NCBI GenBank assembly: GCA_016873395.1
Contig: VGXG01000005.1
Span: forward strand, 17,747 to 81,746
Reading direction: 5' to 3'
DNA: 64,000 bases
Source of the DNA: Nitrospira sp.
Lineage (GTDB): Bacteria > Nitrospirota > Nitrospiria > Nitrospirales > Nitrospiraceae
Shown here: positions 18,901 to 27,862 of the stretch, piece after piece
Numbering within the stretch: the first letter of the stretch is position 1
How the letters are laid out: every line of letters starts with the position of its first letter
Notes under the pieces: generated by a model
Databases searched by the model: none
Seen by the model: only the letters and a program-made list of their open reading frames with translations
What the model was told of the DNA's origin: nothing
Position numbers and translations under genes: made by a program

Positions 18901-19631
18901 TGACGCTCAATACTGGCCCCGACAACGGGCGCTCCTTGCTTGAATTGGCTCAGGCTGAAGGAGTGGCCATCCTGCTCAACCGGCCCTTGAACGCCATCCA
19001 AACGACAGGAGGAGGCATGGTTCGGCTGGCAGAGTTGCCGGTCGACCCGCCGGCCGTGCCGTTTGATCAACAGCGGGACAAGGTCGCGGCATTGGAGCAG
19101 GAATATCGCCGGGCAATCGCCTCGCAGATACAGCCTGCCGGCCAGGGGCTCCATCCCGACGAATATTTCACCTGGGCGGAGGAACTCGCCAAGATTCGTC
19201 CCAGGGTCCAGAACCTGGAGCATTGGGAACAGATCGAAAACCAGATGGTCGCCCCCCACATCAACCAGGTGCTCCGGGCCCTGACCCAGTCTCTCACGGG
19301 CGACTCGGGCGAACGATGGCAGCAGTGGCGGGAGCGCTACCTGCCAGAGCTGCTTGCGCTGCTCAGAGAATTGCGGCGGGAAGCGACGCTGAAGAGCCGG
19401 GAGAAGACTCAGGCGATCACCAAGCTGATCGATCCGCTTCTCCCGGAAGAAAAAAGGAAGGAACCCCTCTCGCGAAAATCCCTCTGGGTCCTAGCTTCGA
19501 CCCCGGGCGTCACGTGTGTCTTGAACGGGATGAGGACGCCGGCCTATGTGGACGATTCGATGGCTGTTCTAAGCTGGGAGCCCTTGCCGAACGTGCGCGC
19601 AATTTATGAAGCGGTCAAGCAAGCTTCATAA
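15924..19631 (+). CDS. DUF255 thioredoxin-fold / aldo-keto reductase fusion
   Basis: One uninterrupted frame of 1235 residues. Residues about 8-170 are the DUF255 (YyaL/SSP411) thioredoxin-like domain with [16 protein letters not shown] (CHWC near 58-61) and [24 protein letters not shown]. Residues about 180-680 are the associated six-hairpin glycosidase-like region ([32 protein letters not shown]). A 60-residue linker leads to an aldo/keto reductase domain from about 746 ([49 protein letters not shown]), continuing to the end with a long helical insert (about 1090-1180). The DUF255 half alone matches the whole family (about 690 residues). I do not know this fusion from characterised proteins. 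It follows the terminator of the previous gene and stands alone. Confidence 0.9.
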   Translation: MSIEHASRPANRLIRETSPYLIQHAYNPVDWYPWGDEALHRAKELNRPILLSIGYSACHWCHVMERESFEDERIASLMNEHFVCIKVDREERPDLDEIYMQATLQLNQGQGGWPMTVFLTPEQEPIFAGTYFPPTDRWGRPGFASVLQKVAEFWRHDQPGIRRQASQLTQRLKDSMRVASPAAVGLAEMDEAVTQLAEDFDARYGGFGSAPKFPPSTGLSLLLRCHQRTNDPQTLVMVRKTLNAMAAGGLYDQIGGGFARYSTDDRWLVPHFEKMLYDNALLAKTYLEACQVTNDPTYRRVATETLEYVLREMTSPEGGFYSATDADSEGVEGKFFVWTPEEVRAAVPSDEDARHFCAYYDITPGGNWEGKNIPNIPRPLEEVAKDLGIGPDELRGTIARVRPLTYEARRKRVPPGLDDKILTAWNGMMISAMAEGARVLGDNRFLEAAAAAADFLLQTLARPDGGLYRTYRAGKAHLNACLEDYAYLTEGLIDLYEAGAHEGFLKEAVRLAERMLADFEDTVDGGFFTTAKDHEALIVRSREGPDGAIPSGNAVAASALARLSFHYGREDFRAAAAGAVRAYGRQIARYPRAFAKSLAVADLLLAGPVELALVGTQGDPGYEALRAEVNRIYLPNRIIAHHDPAQQSQERPVTQHPLLVGKGLVGRRAALYVCRNFACQTPLTEPSALAPALRQQRQDQPSGSPLPIGNKSLAGKRLTGKARPGDTGTYAVRFVSDPGLAKRSQSYSPLGRTGLTVSKLGFGGYRISSEEDEHREALAKALQEGCNLIDTSTNYTDGESERLIGSVLAELTKQGRIRREEVVVVSKIGYVQGQNLKRAEAREKAGTPYPEMVKYGEGIWHCLHPEFLADQLDLSLDRLGLKTLDVCLLHNPEYFLSDAAHRGEKNLSTLREQFYGRLLAAFTFFETQVAADRLGCYGVSSNSSTAEPDDPEATSLSLMLEAATAAARKAGAKTHHFAVLQCPMNLFESGALLTLNTGPDNGRSLLELAQAEGVAILLNRPLNAIQTTGGGMVRLAELPVDPPAVPFDQQRDKVAALEQEYRRAIASQIQPAGQGLHPDEYFTWAEELAKIRPRVQNLEHWEQIENQMVAPHINQVLRALTQSLTGDSGERWQQWRERYLPELLALLRELRREATLKSREKTQAITKLIDPLLPEEKRKEPLSRKSLWVLASTPGVTCVLNGMRTPAYVDDSMAVLSWEPLPNVRAIYEAVKQAS

Positions 19632-19803
19632 ATTCGCAGTCTTGTTCCATCCTTCGGCGCCCTCCCCGTCTCCTCCATGCCAATATCCCGGGTTGGTTTG
19701 GATATCCCGTTAGGAAAGCTGTGCTACCATACGGCGGCCGCGAGGCGGCGCATGCCCGGCGCCGAGCGGCCTCAGAGCTGAGCAGGTCACCTACGGAGCG
19801 TGC

Positions 19804-21388
19804 ATGTCGGGAATCGGCGGCGCATCGCGACGTCTGGTGGCAACGGCCGCCATCTGGTTCCTCCTAGCCATAAGCGATTCGCACTGCGGACTTGTGTGGG
19901 CCGAACAGAAGACCGTCCCCGAGGGACCGGATCAGGCTCAGCCCGTCTCAGCCGCCTCCACTCCACCGGTTCACGAGCACCCCGAAGCCAAAGACGAGCT
20001 GGACGTCACGCACTTTCACAAGAACCGCGCCTACTATTAAGGAAGGAACCAGGGACCTGCATCCGTTCAACTGGCCGGATGGATCCGTGCGGATGCTGCA
20101 AAAGAGCGAGCTACACCTGGACAAGGCGCTGAATCTTCCGGAGTGGCTCCATCTTGGGTTGCACCAACGGACGCGGTACGAAACCCTCAATGAGCCTTGG
20201 CAGAAAGGGCAGGTGAGCGGCGAGCACATCGTCGCCCTTCAGACCTTGCCAAGCCTGGGGGTCCGCTACCAGTCCTTCCGTTTCTTCGCCGAAATGATCG
20301 ATGCCCGTACCTATGGTTCCTCGGACCGGTTTGTCACGACCAATTCCTTCGTGGACCAGACGGACCTTCTCCAGCTCTACGGAGGCCTGGGCACCCACAA
20401 CTTTCTGGGGACCGGGCTCCATGCAGAAGCGACCTTCGGTCGACAGACGTTCGATTTCGGATCTAGACGGCTGATCGGACGGAACCAGTTCCGGAATACG
20501 ATCAACGCCTTCGACGGGCTTCACATGAGTCTGGGGGATGACGAGAACTGGCAACTGAGAGCGTTGGTGGTGGCGCCGGTTCAGCGGCTCACGGTCAAAC
20601 CCGATACGGAGGCGCGAACCCTGCTTTGGGGCTTCTTTCTGGGGCAGCGAGGAATTAAATGGGCGCATACGGACCTCTATGTTTATTTTCTTGAAGATGA
20701 GACCAAGCCCGGCGCGGTGCCGGGGCTGCAGCGATCCCTGGTGAACCCCGGCTTCCGGCTGTTCAAGGAGCCCGCGCGCGGCGAATTCGACTATGAAGCC
20801 GAAACCGTGTGGCAGGTCGGACGGGCCGCGCTGACTCAGGGGGGCACTCGGCTTAAAAAATTCGCTCATTTCCAGCACATCCAGATCGGCTACACCTTCA
20901 ACCTTCCCTGGAAACCTCAACTGCTCATCCGGTATGACTATGCCAGCGGCGATCATGATCCCAACGACAACAAGGACGGGCGATTCGACACCTTGTACGG
21001 TCCCGTGAACTTCGAGCTGAATCCAACCGGCATCTTCGAGGTCTTTGCCCGCTCGAACATCAGTTCGCCTGCATGGCGGCTGGCGGTGGAGCCGACCCGC
21101 ATGATGCGGTTTACCTTCCAGCATCGGATGTTCTGGTTGGCTCAGTCGCGGGATGAATGGGTCAATACGGGATTGCAGGATTCAACCGGCGGCGCAGGCA
21201 ACTTCCTTGGGCACTTTTTCGAAGCGCGGGGGCGGTGGCTGCTGTCGTCGAATTTCTCATTGGAGCCAGGCTGGTGCTACCTGGCCAAAGGAAGCTTCGT
21301 GTCCAACCTGCTGGCTGCCGGCGCTCCAGGGACACCCACCGACCAGAATTCGAACTATGCGTATGTCCAAGCGGTCCTGAATTTCTGA
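19804..21388 (+). pseudogene. Alginate-export-type outer-membrane protein, frameshifted
   Basis: Frame 1 (19804-20040) encodes a signal peptide (about 1-33) and a short mature start ending HFHKNRAYY-stop. Frame 2 carries the beta-barrel body to 21388, from about TIKEGTRDLHPFNWPDG, through QRTRYETLNEPWQKGQVSGEHIVALQTLPSLGVRYQSFRFFAEMIDARTYG and GRQTFDFGSRRLIGRNQFRNT, to the C-terminal aromatic ...VLNF. This is the order of the alginate_exp family (about 450-500 residues). The two halves need a one-base shift near 20030-20040 to join, so this is either a recent frameshift, a sequencing error or unusual recoding. The substrate is not necessarily alginate. Confidence 0.7.
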
Positions 21389-21532
21389 TCCACCAGGCCG
21401 GTTCTCTTAACGCGGCCGTAACAATCGCGTAATGGGCAGGATACTGGCGCGCGTTATCACTGTCCCCGTCCTAAGCTCCCGTGGTGTTCACCTCTCAAAT
21501 CGGCTATGATGCGCCCAGCCTGAGGGGATCCC

Positions 21533-24500
21533 ATGGTCCGCGCGTCGCTGAAAAATCCTTACGCGGTGGTGGCGGTCAGTCTGATCGTCGTCATCCTCGG
21601 CGTGGTCTCCTACCGGAAGATGGTGGTGGACATCTTCCCGGAGATCAACCTGCCGGTCGTGGCGGTCGTGACCTTCTACAAGGGCATGGGGCCCTCCGAA
21701 ATCGAAGGGGCCATCACCCTCCGGCTGGAGCAGCTCTATCTGCAAGCTTCCTACATCGAGCACATCGAGTCCCGTTCCCTGCCCGGCGTCAGCCTGATCA
21801 AAATTTATTTCCAACCCTCCTACGACGTAAACGCTGCGGTGGCCGAGATCACCAGCCTGACTTACTCCACCCTCCGTTACCTGCCGCAAGGCGTATTTCC
21901 CCCGATCATCGTGAAGTTCGGCGCGACCAGTCTTCCCATCGCCGACCTCACCGTCAACAGCGAGGCCATGTCTGAAAAGGAAGTGCGCGATCTGGCTTAC
22001 TTCACGGTGCGGCCTCAGTTCGGGGGCGTGCCCGGCATCTCGCTGCCCCCCACCTTCGGCGGCGAGGTCCGTCAGATCACGGTCTTTCTGGACCGGGAAC
22101 GAATGCTGGCCCGCAGCATCTCGAGCAGCGACATCGTCAATGCCGTGAATACCCAGAGCCTCCTGCTCCCCGCCGGGGACGTCAAGATCGGCGACTTTGA
22201 CTACAACCTGTACACCAACAGCATGATCCAAGTTGTGGATCACATGAACGAGATCCCGATCAAGATCGTCAATGGCGTGCCGGTGTCTTTGAAGGACGTC
22301 GGCAAGGCGGTCGATTCGACCATGATCCAGACCAACGTCGTGCGCATCGACGGACACCGGTCGGTCTACATCCCGGTGATGAAGCAGGCCGGCGCCAACA
22401 CGCTGGCAGTCATTGACGGGATCAAGGCGGCGCTCCCGAAGCTGATCGGCTTGCCGGCCGGGTTGGACGTCAAGCTGATCTTCGACCAGTCGTTGTACAT
22501 CCGCCAGTCCATCCAGACGCTGGAGCACGAAGGGCTTCTGGGGGGCGGCCTCGCTTGCCTGATGGTGCTGCTGTTCCTAGGCAGCCTCCGCTACACGGTC
22601 ATCATCGCACTCGCCATCCCACTCTCGGTGACGGCGGCCTTTATCGGGCTCTATTTCACCGGGCACACAATCAACATCATGACCCTCGGCGGCCTGGCCC
22701 TGGCAGTCGGGCGGCTGGTGGACGACGCAATCGTGGTCGTGGAAAACACCCACCGGCACCTGGACATGGGCAAGTCCGCTTACGAGGCCGCCGGCGACGC
22801 AACGACGGAGGTCGCCCTTCCGATGCTGGTGATCACCATCACCGTCTTTCTCGTGTTTCTCCCGATCGCCTTCTTTAGCGGCATCATCAAGTTCCTCTTC
22901 GTGCCGTTGGCCCTCTCCGTAGGCTATGCCATGATGGCCTCCTATCTCGGCGCCCTGACCCTCGCGCCCGTCTGCCTGGCCTATCTGCTCAAGGGCAAAC
23001 ACGACGGACCGCCCGGGCATGGGGGGAAGCCCCCCTCAGGCCTGACCGCGTTCTGGCGGAACCTCAACCTCTTCGGCCCCTTCGTCCGGCTCTACGTCGG
23101 GGTCTTGCGCTGGTGTTTGCGCCACAAGGCGATCGTCATCATGACGGTCGCAGCCATTTTCACCGGGTCGGTCATGATGGCCCCGCGTCTGGCCACCGAA
23201 TTCTTTCCCGATGTGGACGCAGGCCAGTTCATCCTGAACGTATCGGCACCGGAAGGGACCAGGGTGGAGAAGACGGAGGCCATCGTGGCGCGGATCGAGG
23301 GGCTCATCCGGCAGGTGGTCCCGCCGGACGAGCTGAACCAGATCGTCGCCAACATCGGCGTTCCCCAGGGCTGGATGGTGCTCTATACGCCGGTGGTGGG
23401 CCCCCACCAATCCTTCATCCTGGTCAGTCTTAAGCAAGGCCACCGGACACCGACCGATGACGTGGTCGATACTCTTCGCACGAGGCTGGCGCGGGACTTG
23501 CCGGGGCTGAAGTTTACCTTCCAGACCGGCGGCATCGTAAGCGACGTCCTGAACTTCGGCCTGCCGGCTCCGATCGACATCAAGGTCAGTGGCCCTCACC
23601 TGCAGGAGGTGGCTGCCGTCGCCGCGCGCATCCGAGAGGTTGCGGACAAGGTTCCTGGCACGGTGGATGTGCAGGTGCGGCAGGGCATGTCCTACCCAGA
23701 GCTGCACATGACTGTGGACCGGTCCAAAGCGGCCTACCTGGGTCTGAACGAGCAAAAGATCGTCACGGACGTGATCACCGGCTTGAGCTCCAACGTTCAG
23801 CTCAATCCGGGCTATTGGATCGATCCCAAGTCCAACAACGCCTACTTTGTGGTCACCCAGTATCCGGAACAAGCGCTGGTCCGGTTTGAGGACTTCCTCA
23901 ATATCCCGCTCGTTGGCGTTGAGGTGGAGCGAGCCGCGACCGCCAGCCTCTCTCAGTCCCATGGCAGCTCCCTGGCCCTGCAACAGACTCCCTTCCCCGA
24001 GCGTCCGACCCTCCCGCAGGCGGACGGGGCCGCCCGCGCGCCGGTAGTTCTGCGCGACGTGGTAGACGTGATCAGAAAGAACGGCCCGGAGACCGTCGAC
24101 CACTACAACCTGCAACGGACGATGGATGTCCTGGTGGACGTGCCGGGGAACGATCTGGGCCGCGTCGCGGGTAAGATCGAGGAGGAGTTGGCCAAGCTGG
24201 ATCTCCCGAAAGACGTGGTGGTGTCTTTCAAGGGCGAAGTGGACAGCATGAGAGAAGCGTTGATCGGGTTCGGCGGGGGGCTTCCCTTGGCGGTCGTGTT
24301 GATCTATCTCGTGATGGTCGGCCTCTTCCGCTCCTACCTGGACCCCTTCGTGATCATGTTTGCGGTGCCGCTGGGGCTCATCGGCGTGATCTGGATGTTG
24401 CTGTTGACTAACACCTCGCTCAACGTGGAGTCCCTCATCGGCACCCTGATGATGATCGGCATCGTGGTATCCAACAGCGTGCTGCTGGTAGACTTCGCGA

Positions 24501-24805
24501 ACCAACGGCTGCGGGAGGGTGTCCCGCTCGAGGAAGCGGTCGTGGACGCCGGGCGCCTGCGGATTCGCCCCATTCTCATGACATCACTGGCGACAATCAT
24601 CGGTCTTGCGCCGATGGCGTTAGGGATCGGCGAAGGCAGCGAGGCGAACATGCCGCTGGCGCGGGCGGTCATCGGCGGGCTATCCGTCTCCACCGTGATG
24701 ACCCTGCTGTTTATCCCTGTCCTCCATGCGCTCGCCCGCCGGGGTTCTGCCGCGAAATCAGCCGCCCATCATGCAGGGGCGCTGACGGAAGGAGGTCAGG
24801 TTTGA
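21533..24805 (+). CDS. RND efflux permease (hydrophobe/acriflavin type)
   Basis: 1090-residue inner-membrane proton-driven antiporter subunit. N-terminal TM1 (NPYAVVAVSLIVVILGVVSYRKM), a large periplasmic loop, then TM2-6 with the Asp pair for proton relay in GGLALAVGRLVDDAIVVVEN (about 390-408), a second half with TM7 (about 530-550) and TM8-12 (SLIGTLMMIGIVVSNSVLLVDFAN). Length and order match MdtB/CusA-like RND pumps; no heavy-metal Met set was identified, so organic substrates are more likely. GAGGGG precedes the ATG. The stop overlaps the adaptor start. Heads an operon of permease, adaptor and three outer-membrane channels. Confidence 0.93.
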   Translation: MVRASLKNPYAVVAVSLIVVILGVVSYRKMVVDIFPEINLPVVAVVTFYKGMGPSEIEGAITLRLEQLYLQASYIEHIESRSLPGVSLIKIYFQPSYDVNAAVAEITSLTYSTLRYLPQGVFPPIIVKFGATSLPIADLTVNSEAMSEKEVRDLAYFTVRPQFGGVPGISLPPTFGGEVRQITVFLDRERMLARSISSSDIVNAVNTQSLLLPAGDVKIGDFDYNLYTNSMIQVVDHMNEIPIKIVNGVPVSLKDVGKAVDSTMIQTNVVRIDGHRSVYIPVMKQAGANTLAVIDGIKAALPKLIGLPAGLDVKLIFDQSLYIRQSIQTLEHEGLLGGGLACLMVLLFLGSLRYTVIIALAIPLSVTAAFIGLYFTGHTINIMTLGGLALAVGRLVDDAIVVVENTHRHLDMGKSAYEAAGDATTEVALPMLVITITVFLVFLPIAFFSGIIKFLFVPLALSVGYAMMASYLGALTLAPVCLAYLLKGKHDGPPGHGGKPPSGLTAFWRNLNLFGPFVRLYVGVLRWCLRHKAIVIMTVAAIFTGSVMMAPRLATEFFPDVDAGQFILNVSAPEGTRVEKTEAIVARIEGLIRQVVPPDELNQIVANIGVPQGWMVLYTPVVGPHQSFILVSLKQGHRTPTDDVVDTLRTRLARDLPGLKFTFQTGGIVSDVLNFGLPAPIDIKVSGPHLQEVAAVAARIREVADKVPGTVDVQVRQGMSYPELHMTVDRSKAAYLGLNEQKIVTDVITGLSSNVQLNPGYWIDPKSNNAYFVVTQYPEQALVRFEDFLNIPLVGVEVERAATASLSQSHGSSLALQQTPFPERPTLPQADGAARAPVVLRDVVDVIRKNGPETVDHYNLQRTMDVLVDVPGNDLGRVAGKIEEELAKLDLPKDVVVSFKGEVDSMREALIGFGGGLPLAVVLIYLVMVGLFRSYLDPFVIMFAVPLGLIGVIWMLLLTNTSLNVESLIGTLMMIGIVVSNSVLLVDFANQRLREGVPLEEAVVDAGRLRIRPILMTSLATIIGLAPMALGIGEGSEANMPLARAVIGGLSVSTVMTLLFIPVLHALARRGSAAKSAAHHAGALTEGGQV

Positions 24806-26040
24806 CGGACCAGGACCAACAGGAGAGACCCTCTCTGGATCAGATCGAAGAGCAGGGCCCCTTCGACGGAGCTCAGGGCAGGCCCCAACCGAACCGGCTG
24901 AAAACGATTCTAATTGCTGCGGCAGGCCTGTTCCTCTTGGTGGCCGTCTTTGTATTTTTCCAGGGACGGCACGAGACCGGGTCTGCGCCCGAGACGGTCA
25001 AGCTCCCCACCCCGCCTCCCGCTCAGCCGACAACCCATCTGGTCCAGGTCACAAAGCCCCAACGGCGAGACGTGGCACGCACCCTCACCTTGCCGGCCAA
25101 TATCTCGCCCTGGTACCGAGCCACCCTCTACGCCAAGGTCTCCGGCTATCTCAAGTGGATCGGGTTCGACAAGGGCGACAAGGTCAAGAAGGGGCAAGTG
25201 CTGGCCGTGATCGACGCACCGGAAGTCCAGGATGAGTATGAGCAGGCGGAAGCCGACTATGCCATCAAGAAGCTGACCTACGAGCGGCTGCTCAGCGTCT
25301 GGAAGGAAAACCCCGACGTGATCGCAAAGCAAGATGTGGACGTGGCGGAGGCGGCAGCGGAAGGGGCCAAGCAGTTAATGGAACGGCGGCGCACGTTCAC
25401 CGAGTATACCAAGGTCACGGCGCCCTTCTCCGGGGTCATCACGGCCCGCTTTGCCGATCCGGGCGCCCTCATCCAGGCCGCCACCGGATCGGTCACGCAG
25501 GCCGCGCCCCTGTTCACCTTGATGGATATGGACCCGGTGCGGATCTACGTGAGCGTCCCGCAGGAGTCCGCCATGCTGGCCAAGCCGGGCGTCCCGGCGA
25601 CTCTGTCTGTTAAAGAATTGCCCGATCGGGAGTTCAAGGGCGCCATTACCCGCACGACCGAGTCCTTGGACCCGGCGACCCGCACGCTCCTGGTTGAGAT
25701 CGACTTGCCCAACAAGGACCACCGGCTTGAGCCCGGCATGTTCATCAATGCGACGCTCTACCTTGAACGGCACCAGAACGCCTTGACGATCCCTCCGACC
25801 GCGATCGTTCCCAGCGCGAGCGGGCAAACGAAGTCCGTATTCGTCGTTGAGCAGAACAAAGCCAAGCTCGTCCCGATCAAGACCGGCATCGACGACGGGA
25901 TCTGGATGGAAGTCGTCGAGGGCTTGAGCGGCAACGAGGATGTCGTTGTCGTCGGCAAGAGCAATCTCCAGAATGGTCAGGCCGTGACCGCCTCTGCGTA
26001 CGATCTTCCCGCCGGCAAGTCGGCCAGCCAGAAATACTAA
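24802..26040 (+). CDS. RND periplasmic adaptor (membrane-fusion protein)
   Basis: 412 residues, start TTG (24802-24804) overlapping the permease TGA and preceded by a strong AAGGAGGTC site. The N-terminal anchor (about 34-53, TILIAAAGLFLLVAVFVFF) is followed by the lipoyl-like/hairpin region (ARTLTLPANISPWYRATLYAKVSGYLKWIGFDKGDKVKKGQVLAVIDAPE), an alpha-hairpin with VTAPFSGVITARFADPGALI, and beta-barrel and membrane-proximal domains. It bridges permease and TolC channels. Codons at 24856-24886 (EQGPFDGAQGRP) look like an in-frame insertion of the CCTTCGAC...GCTCAGGG intergenic repeat into the cytoplasmic N-terminus. Confidence 0.93.
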   Translation: MTDQDQQERPSLDQIEEQGPFDGAQGRPQPNRLKTILIAAAGLFLLVAVFVFFQGRHETGSAPETVKLPTPPPAQPTTHLVQVTKPQRRDVARTLTLPANISPWYRATLYAKVSGYLKWIGFDKGDKVKKGQVLAVIDAPEVQDEYEQAEADYAIKKLTYERLLSVWKENPDVIAKQDVDVAEAAAEGAKQLMERRRTFTEYTKVTAPFSGVITARFADPGALIQAATGSVTQAAPLFTLMDMDPVRIYVSVPQESAMLAKPGVPATLSVKELPDREFKGAITRTTESLDPATRTLLVEIDLPNKDHRLEPGMFINATLYLERHQNALTIPPTAIVPSASGQTKSVFVVEQNKAKLVPIKTGIDDGIWMEVVEGLSGNEDVVVVGKSNLQNGQAVTASAYDLPAGKSASQKY

Positions 26041-26065
26041 GCAACGATGTATGCGGAACGACTCG

Positions 26066-26138
26066 TTAGTCATCAGTTATCAGTTTCCGGTTCTTGAAAA
26101 TTCTGAAACTGAGAACTGCCAACTGAGAACTGTTAACT
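26066..26138. repeat. Iterated-word island C, period 7
   Basis: Left: three exact 7-base units T(T/C)AGTNN from 26066. Right: ACTG at 26108, 26115, 26122 and 26129, then ACTC at 26136, five exact 7-base steps. Inverse complementary halves form a hairpin between adaptor and first channel gene. Confidence 0.8.
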
Positions 26139-26200
26139 CATGCCGTTGATGACCGACGACATTCAGCATTCTTCGCTTACCCAAAGGAAGGAGACCAGAT

Positions 26201-27670
26201 ATGCGACGAGCCCTCTTCACGCTCCTGCTGCTCTCGGCCATCGCGTTTGATGCCCTGCCCCTACCGGCCCTGGCCGAACCGGCTCCGTCTTCGGAGGGCC
26301 TGCCGTCACGCCAGGTCAAACCGGCCGGCTCCTTCCTGAGCCTGAACGAGGCAATCCGAGTCGGGGTCGCGCAGCATCCCCTGCTGGAGCGGTCCCGCTA
26401 CGCTTTCCTGGCGGCCGGCGCCGCAACCAAGCAGGCCCAGGGAGAGTTGTACCCCTGGCTCGAAGCCTCGGCGGCGGGCGGCGCCGGCTCGATCCGGGTG
26501 CTGAGCAGCGACGGCGCGACCATCCACGCCACCGGGGAGCTTCCCGAAACCCCTCGGAACCGCAGCGGGTTTCATCAACACGGCGGCGGCCGCGGCTATG
26601 CCCTGGCCGGGGCTCTGCCCAAGCACAACATGAACATGGCCACCGGCGGGCTGATCCTCAACCAGCTCATCACCGACTTCGGTACGACCGCCCACCGTAT
26701 CCTGGCCAGCCAGGCCACCGAAGCGGCCACCGAGAAGGAAATCCTCACGAACAAGGCCCTGGTCATCCTCAATGTCCAACAAGCCTACCTCACCTGCCTC
26801 ATGCAGCAGCGGTTCGTCGAGATCGCTCGAGACACAGTTGAGAAACGGAAAGTCATCCGGGACCAGGTTCAGACGCTCTACAAGCGCCAGCTCAAGTCCA
26901 AGCTGGATCTGGAGTTGGTCTCGGTCGAACTGCGGAACGCCGAACTGGCCTTGATCAAGGCACAGAACGACCTGGCACAGGCCTTTGCGTCCCTCAACAA
27001 CGCGATGGGCGTCGAAGGGCCGGCTCGGTATGAATTGGAAACGATCGCAGTGGCCGCCGGCGCGCCTCCTGTGGCGGAGGCACTGGTGGAAGAGGGGCTC
27101 AAGAACCGGCCTGAACTGCTGGGAGGAAAGGACCGGCTGCTGGCGACCCAGGAACTGCTCAAGGCGGTGAAGGCGCTCAATTTCGGAGAGATCTCGGCTG
27201 TGGCCACCATCGGCATCACCAAGTACGGTGACATCCACGACAGCGGGATTCCCAAGGACGGGGTCGCCCCGCTTTGGGGGGCCGCTGCCTCAGCCCGCCT
27301 CCCGATCTTTACCGGCTTCCGAATCCAAAACCAGGTGGCGGAAGCCGGCCACCGGCAGGGAGAGGCGGAGCAGGAGTTGCAGAACCTGGCCAATGAAGTC
27401 GTCCTCCAGGTCATCCGCGCCTCTCTCAGCCAGACCACGGCGGCGGAGCAAATTGTGCTGGAACAGGAGCGAGTGGCCTTCGCCAGAGAGGCGGTGAGCC
27501 TCGCGCAGGAGCGGTACAAACTAGGGCTCAGCTCGATCGTGGAGGTGGTCAGGGCCATCACCGCGCTCTTCGACGCGGAGTCCAGGCTGGCCGAAGCCCA
27601 GTATGTCTACAAGAAGAGCCAGGCCGTCGTCGCCTACGCAGCAGGGCAGGACTATCTCAAATATCCGTGA
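26201..27670 (+). CDS. TolC-family outer-membrane channel, first of three
   Basis: 489 residues with signal peptide (about 1-25, ...LPALAEP). Two OEP repeats: the first from SFLSLNEAIRVGVAQHPLLERSRYAFLAAGAATKQAQGELYPWLEASAA, the second from ALVEEGLKNRPELLGGKDRLLATQELLKAVKALNFGEISAVATIG. ITDFGTTAHRILASQATEAATEKEILTNKALVILNVQQAYL and LNNAMGVEGPA are shared almost word for word with the next two genes, so they are duplicates. An extra Gly/His-rich insert (about 105-145) is unique to this copy. AAGGAAGGAG site before ATG. Exports pump substrates across the outer membrane. Confidence 0.9.
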   Translation: MRRALFTLLLLSAIAFDALPLPALAEPAPSSEGLPSRQVKPAGSFLSLNEAIRVGVAQHPLLERSRYAFLAAGAATKQAQGELYPWLEASAAGGAGSIRVLSSDGATIHATGELPETPRNRSGFHQHGGGRGYALAGALPKHNMNMATGGLILNQLITDFGTTAHRILASQATEAATEKEILTNKALVILNVQQAYLTCLMQQRFVEIARDTVEKRKVIRDQVQTLYKRQLKSKLDLELVSVELRNAELALIKAQNDLAQAFASLNNAMGVEGPARYELETIAVAAGAPPVAEALVEEGLKNRPELLGGKDRLLATQELLKAVKALNFGEISAVATIGITKYGDIHDSGIPKDGVAPLWGAAASARLPIFTGFRIQNQVAEAGHRQGEAEQELQNLANEVVLQVIRASLSQTTAAEQIVLEQERVAFAREAVSLAQERYKLGLSSIVEVVRAITALFDAESRLAEAQYVYKKSQAVVAYAAGQDYLKYP

Positions 27671-27699
27671 AGCGTGAAACGGGCCAATGACACATGAAG

Positions 27700-27780
27700 C
27701 AAGCTAACAAGTTGCAAGTAGCCAAGTAACAAGTTTCGGACCCTTGCTACTTGTGCCTTGTCACTTGCAACTTGTGACTG
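27700..27780. repeat. Iterated-word island D, period 7 (left 7/8)
   Basis: Left: CAAG words at 27700, 27708, 27715, 27723 and 27730. Right: CTTG at 27743, 27750, 27757, 27764 and 27771, an exact 7-base period for five units. It fills the spacer between the first and second channel genes. A further GACGA-word stretch follows to about 27820. Confidence 0.8.
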
Positions 27781-27862
27781 ACGACGAGAAGCGAACGACG
27801 CTTCACGAGATACGAGCGACGATTTAAAAACGTGACGCGTGTCTGAAAAGGAGAGGACGAAC

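Noticed and set aside
22577..24505. Long minus-strand frames opposite the first RND permease
   Set aside because: His/Asp/Gln-rich shadows of the RND reading frame, without domains.
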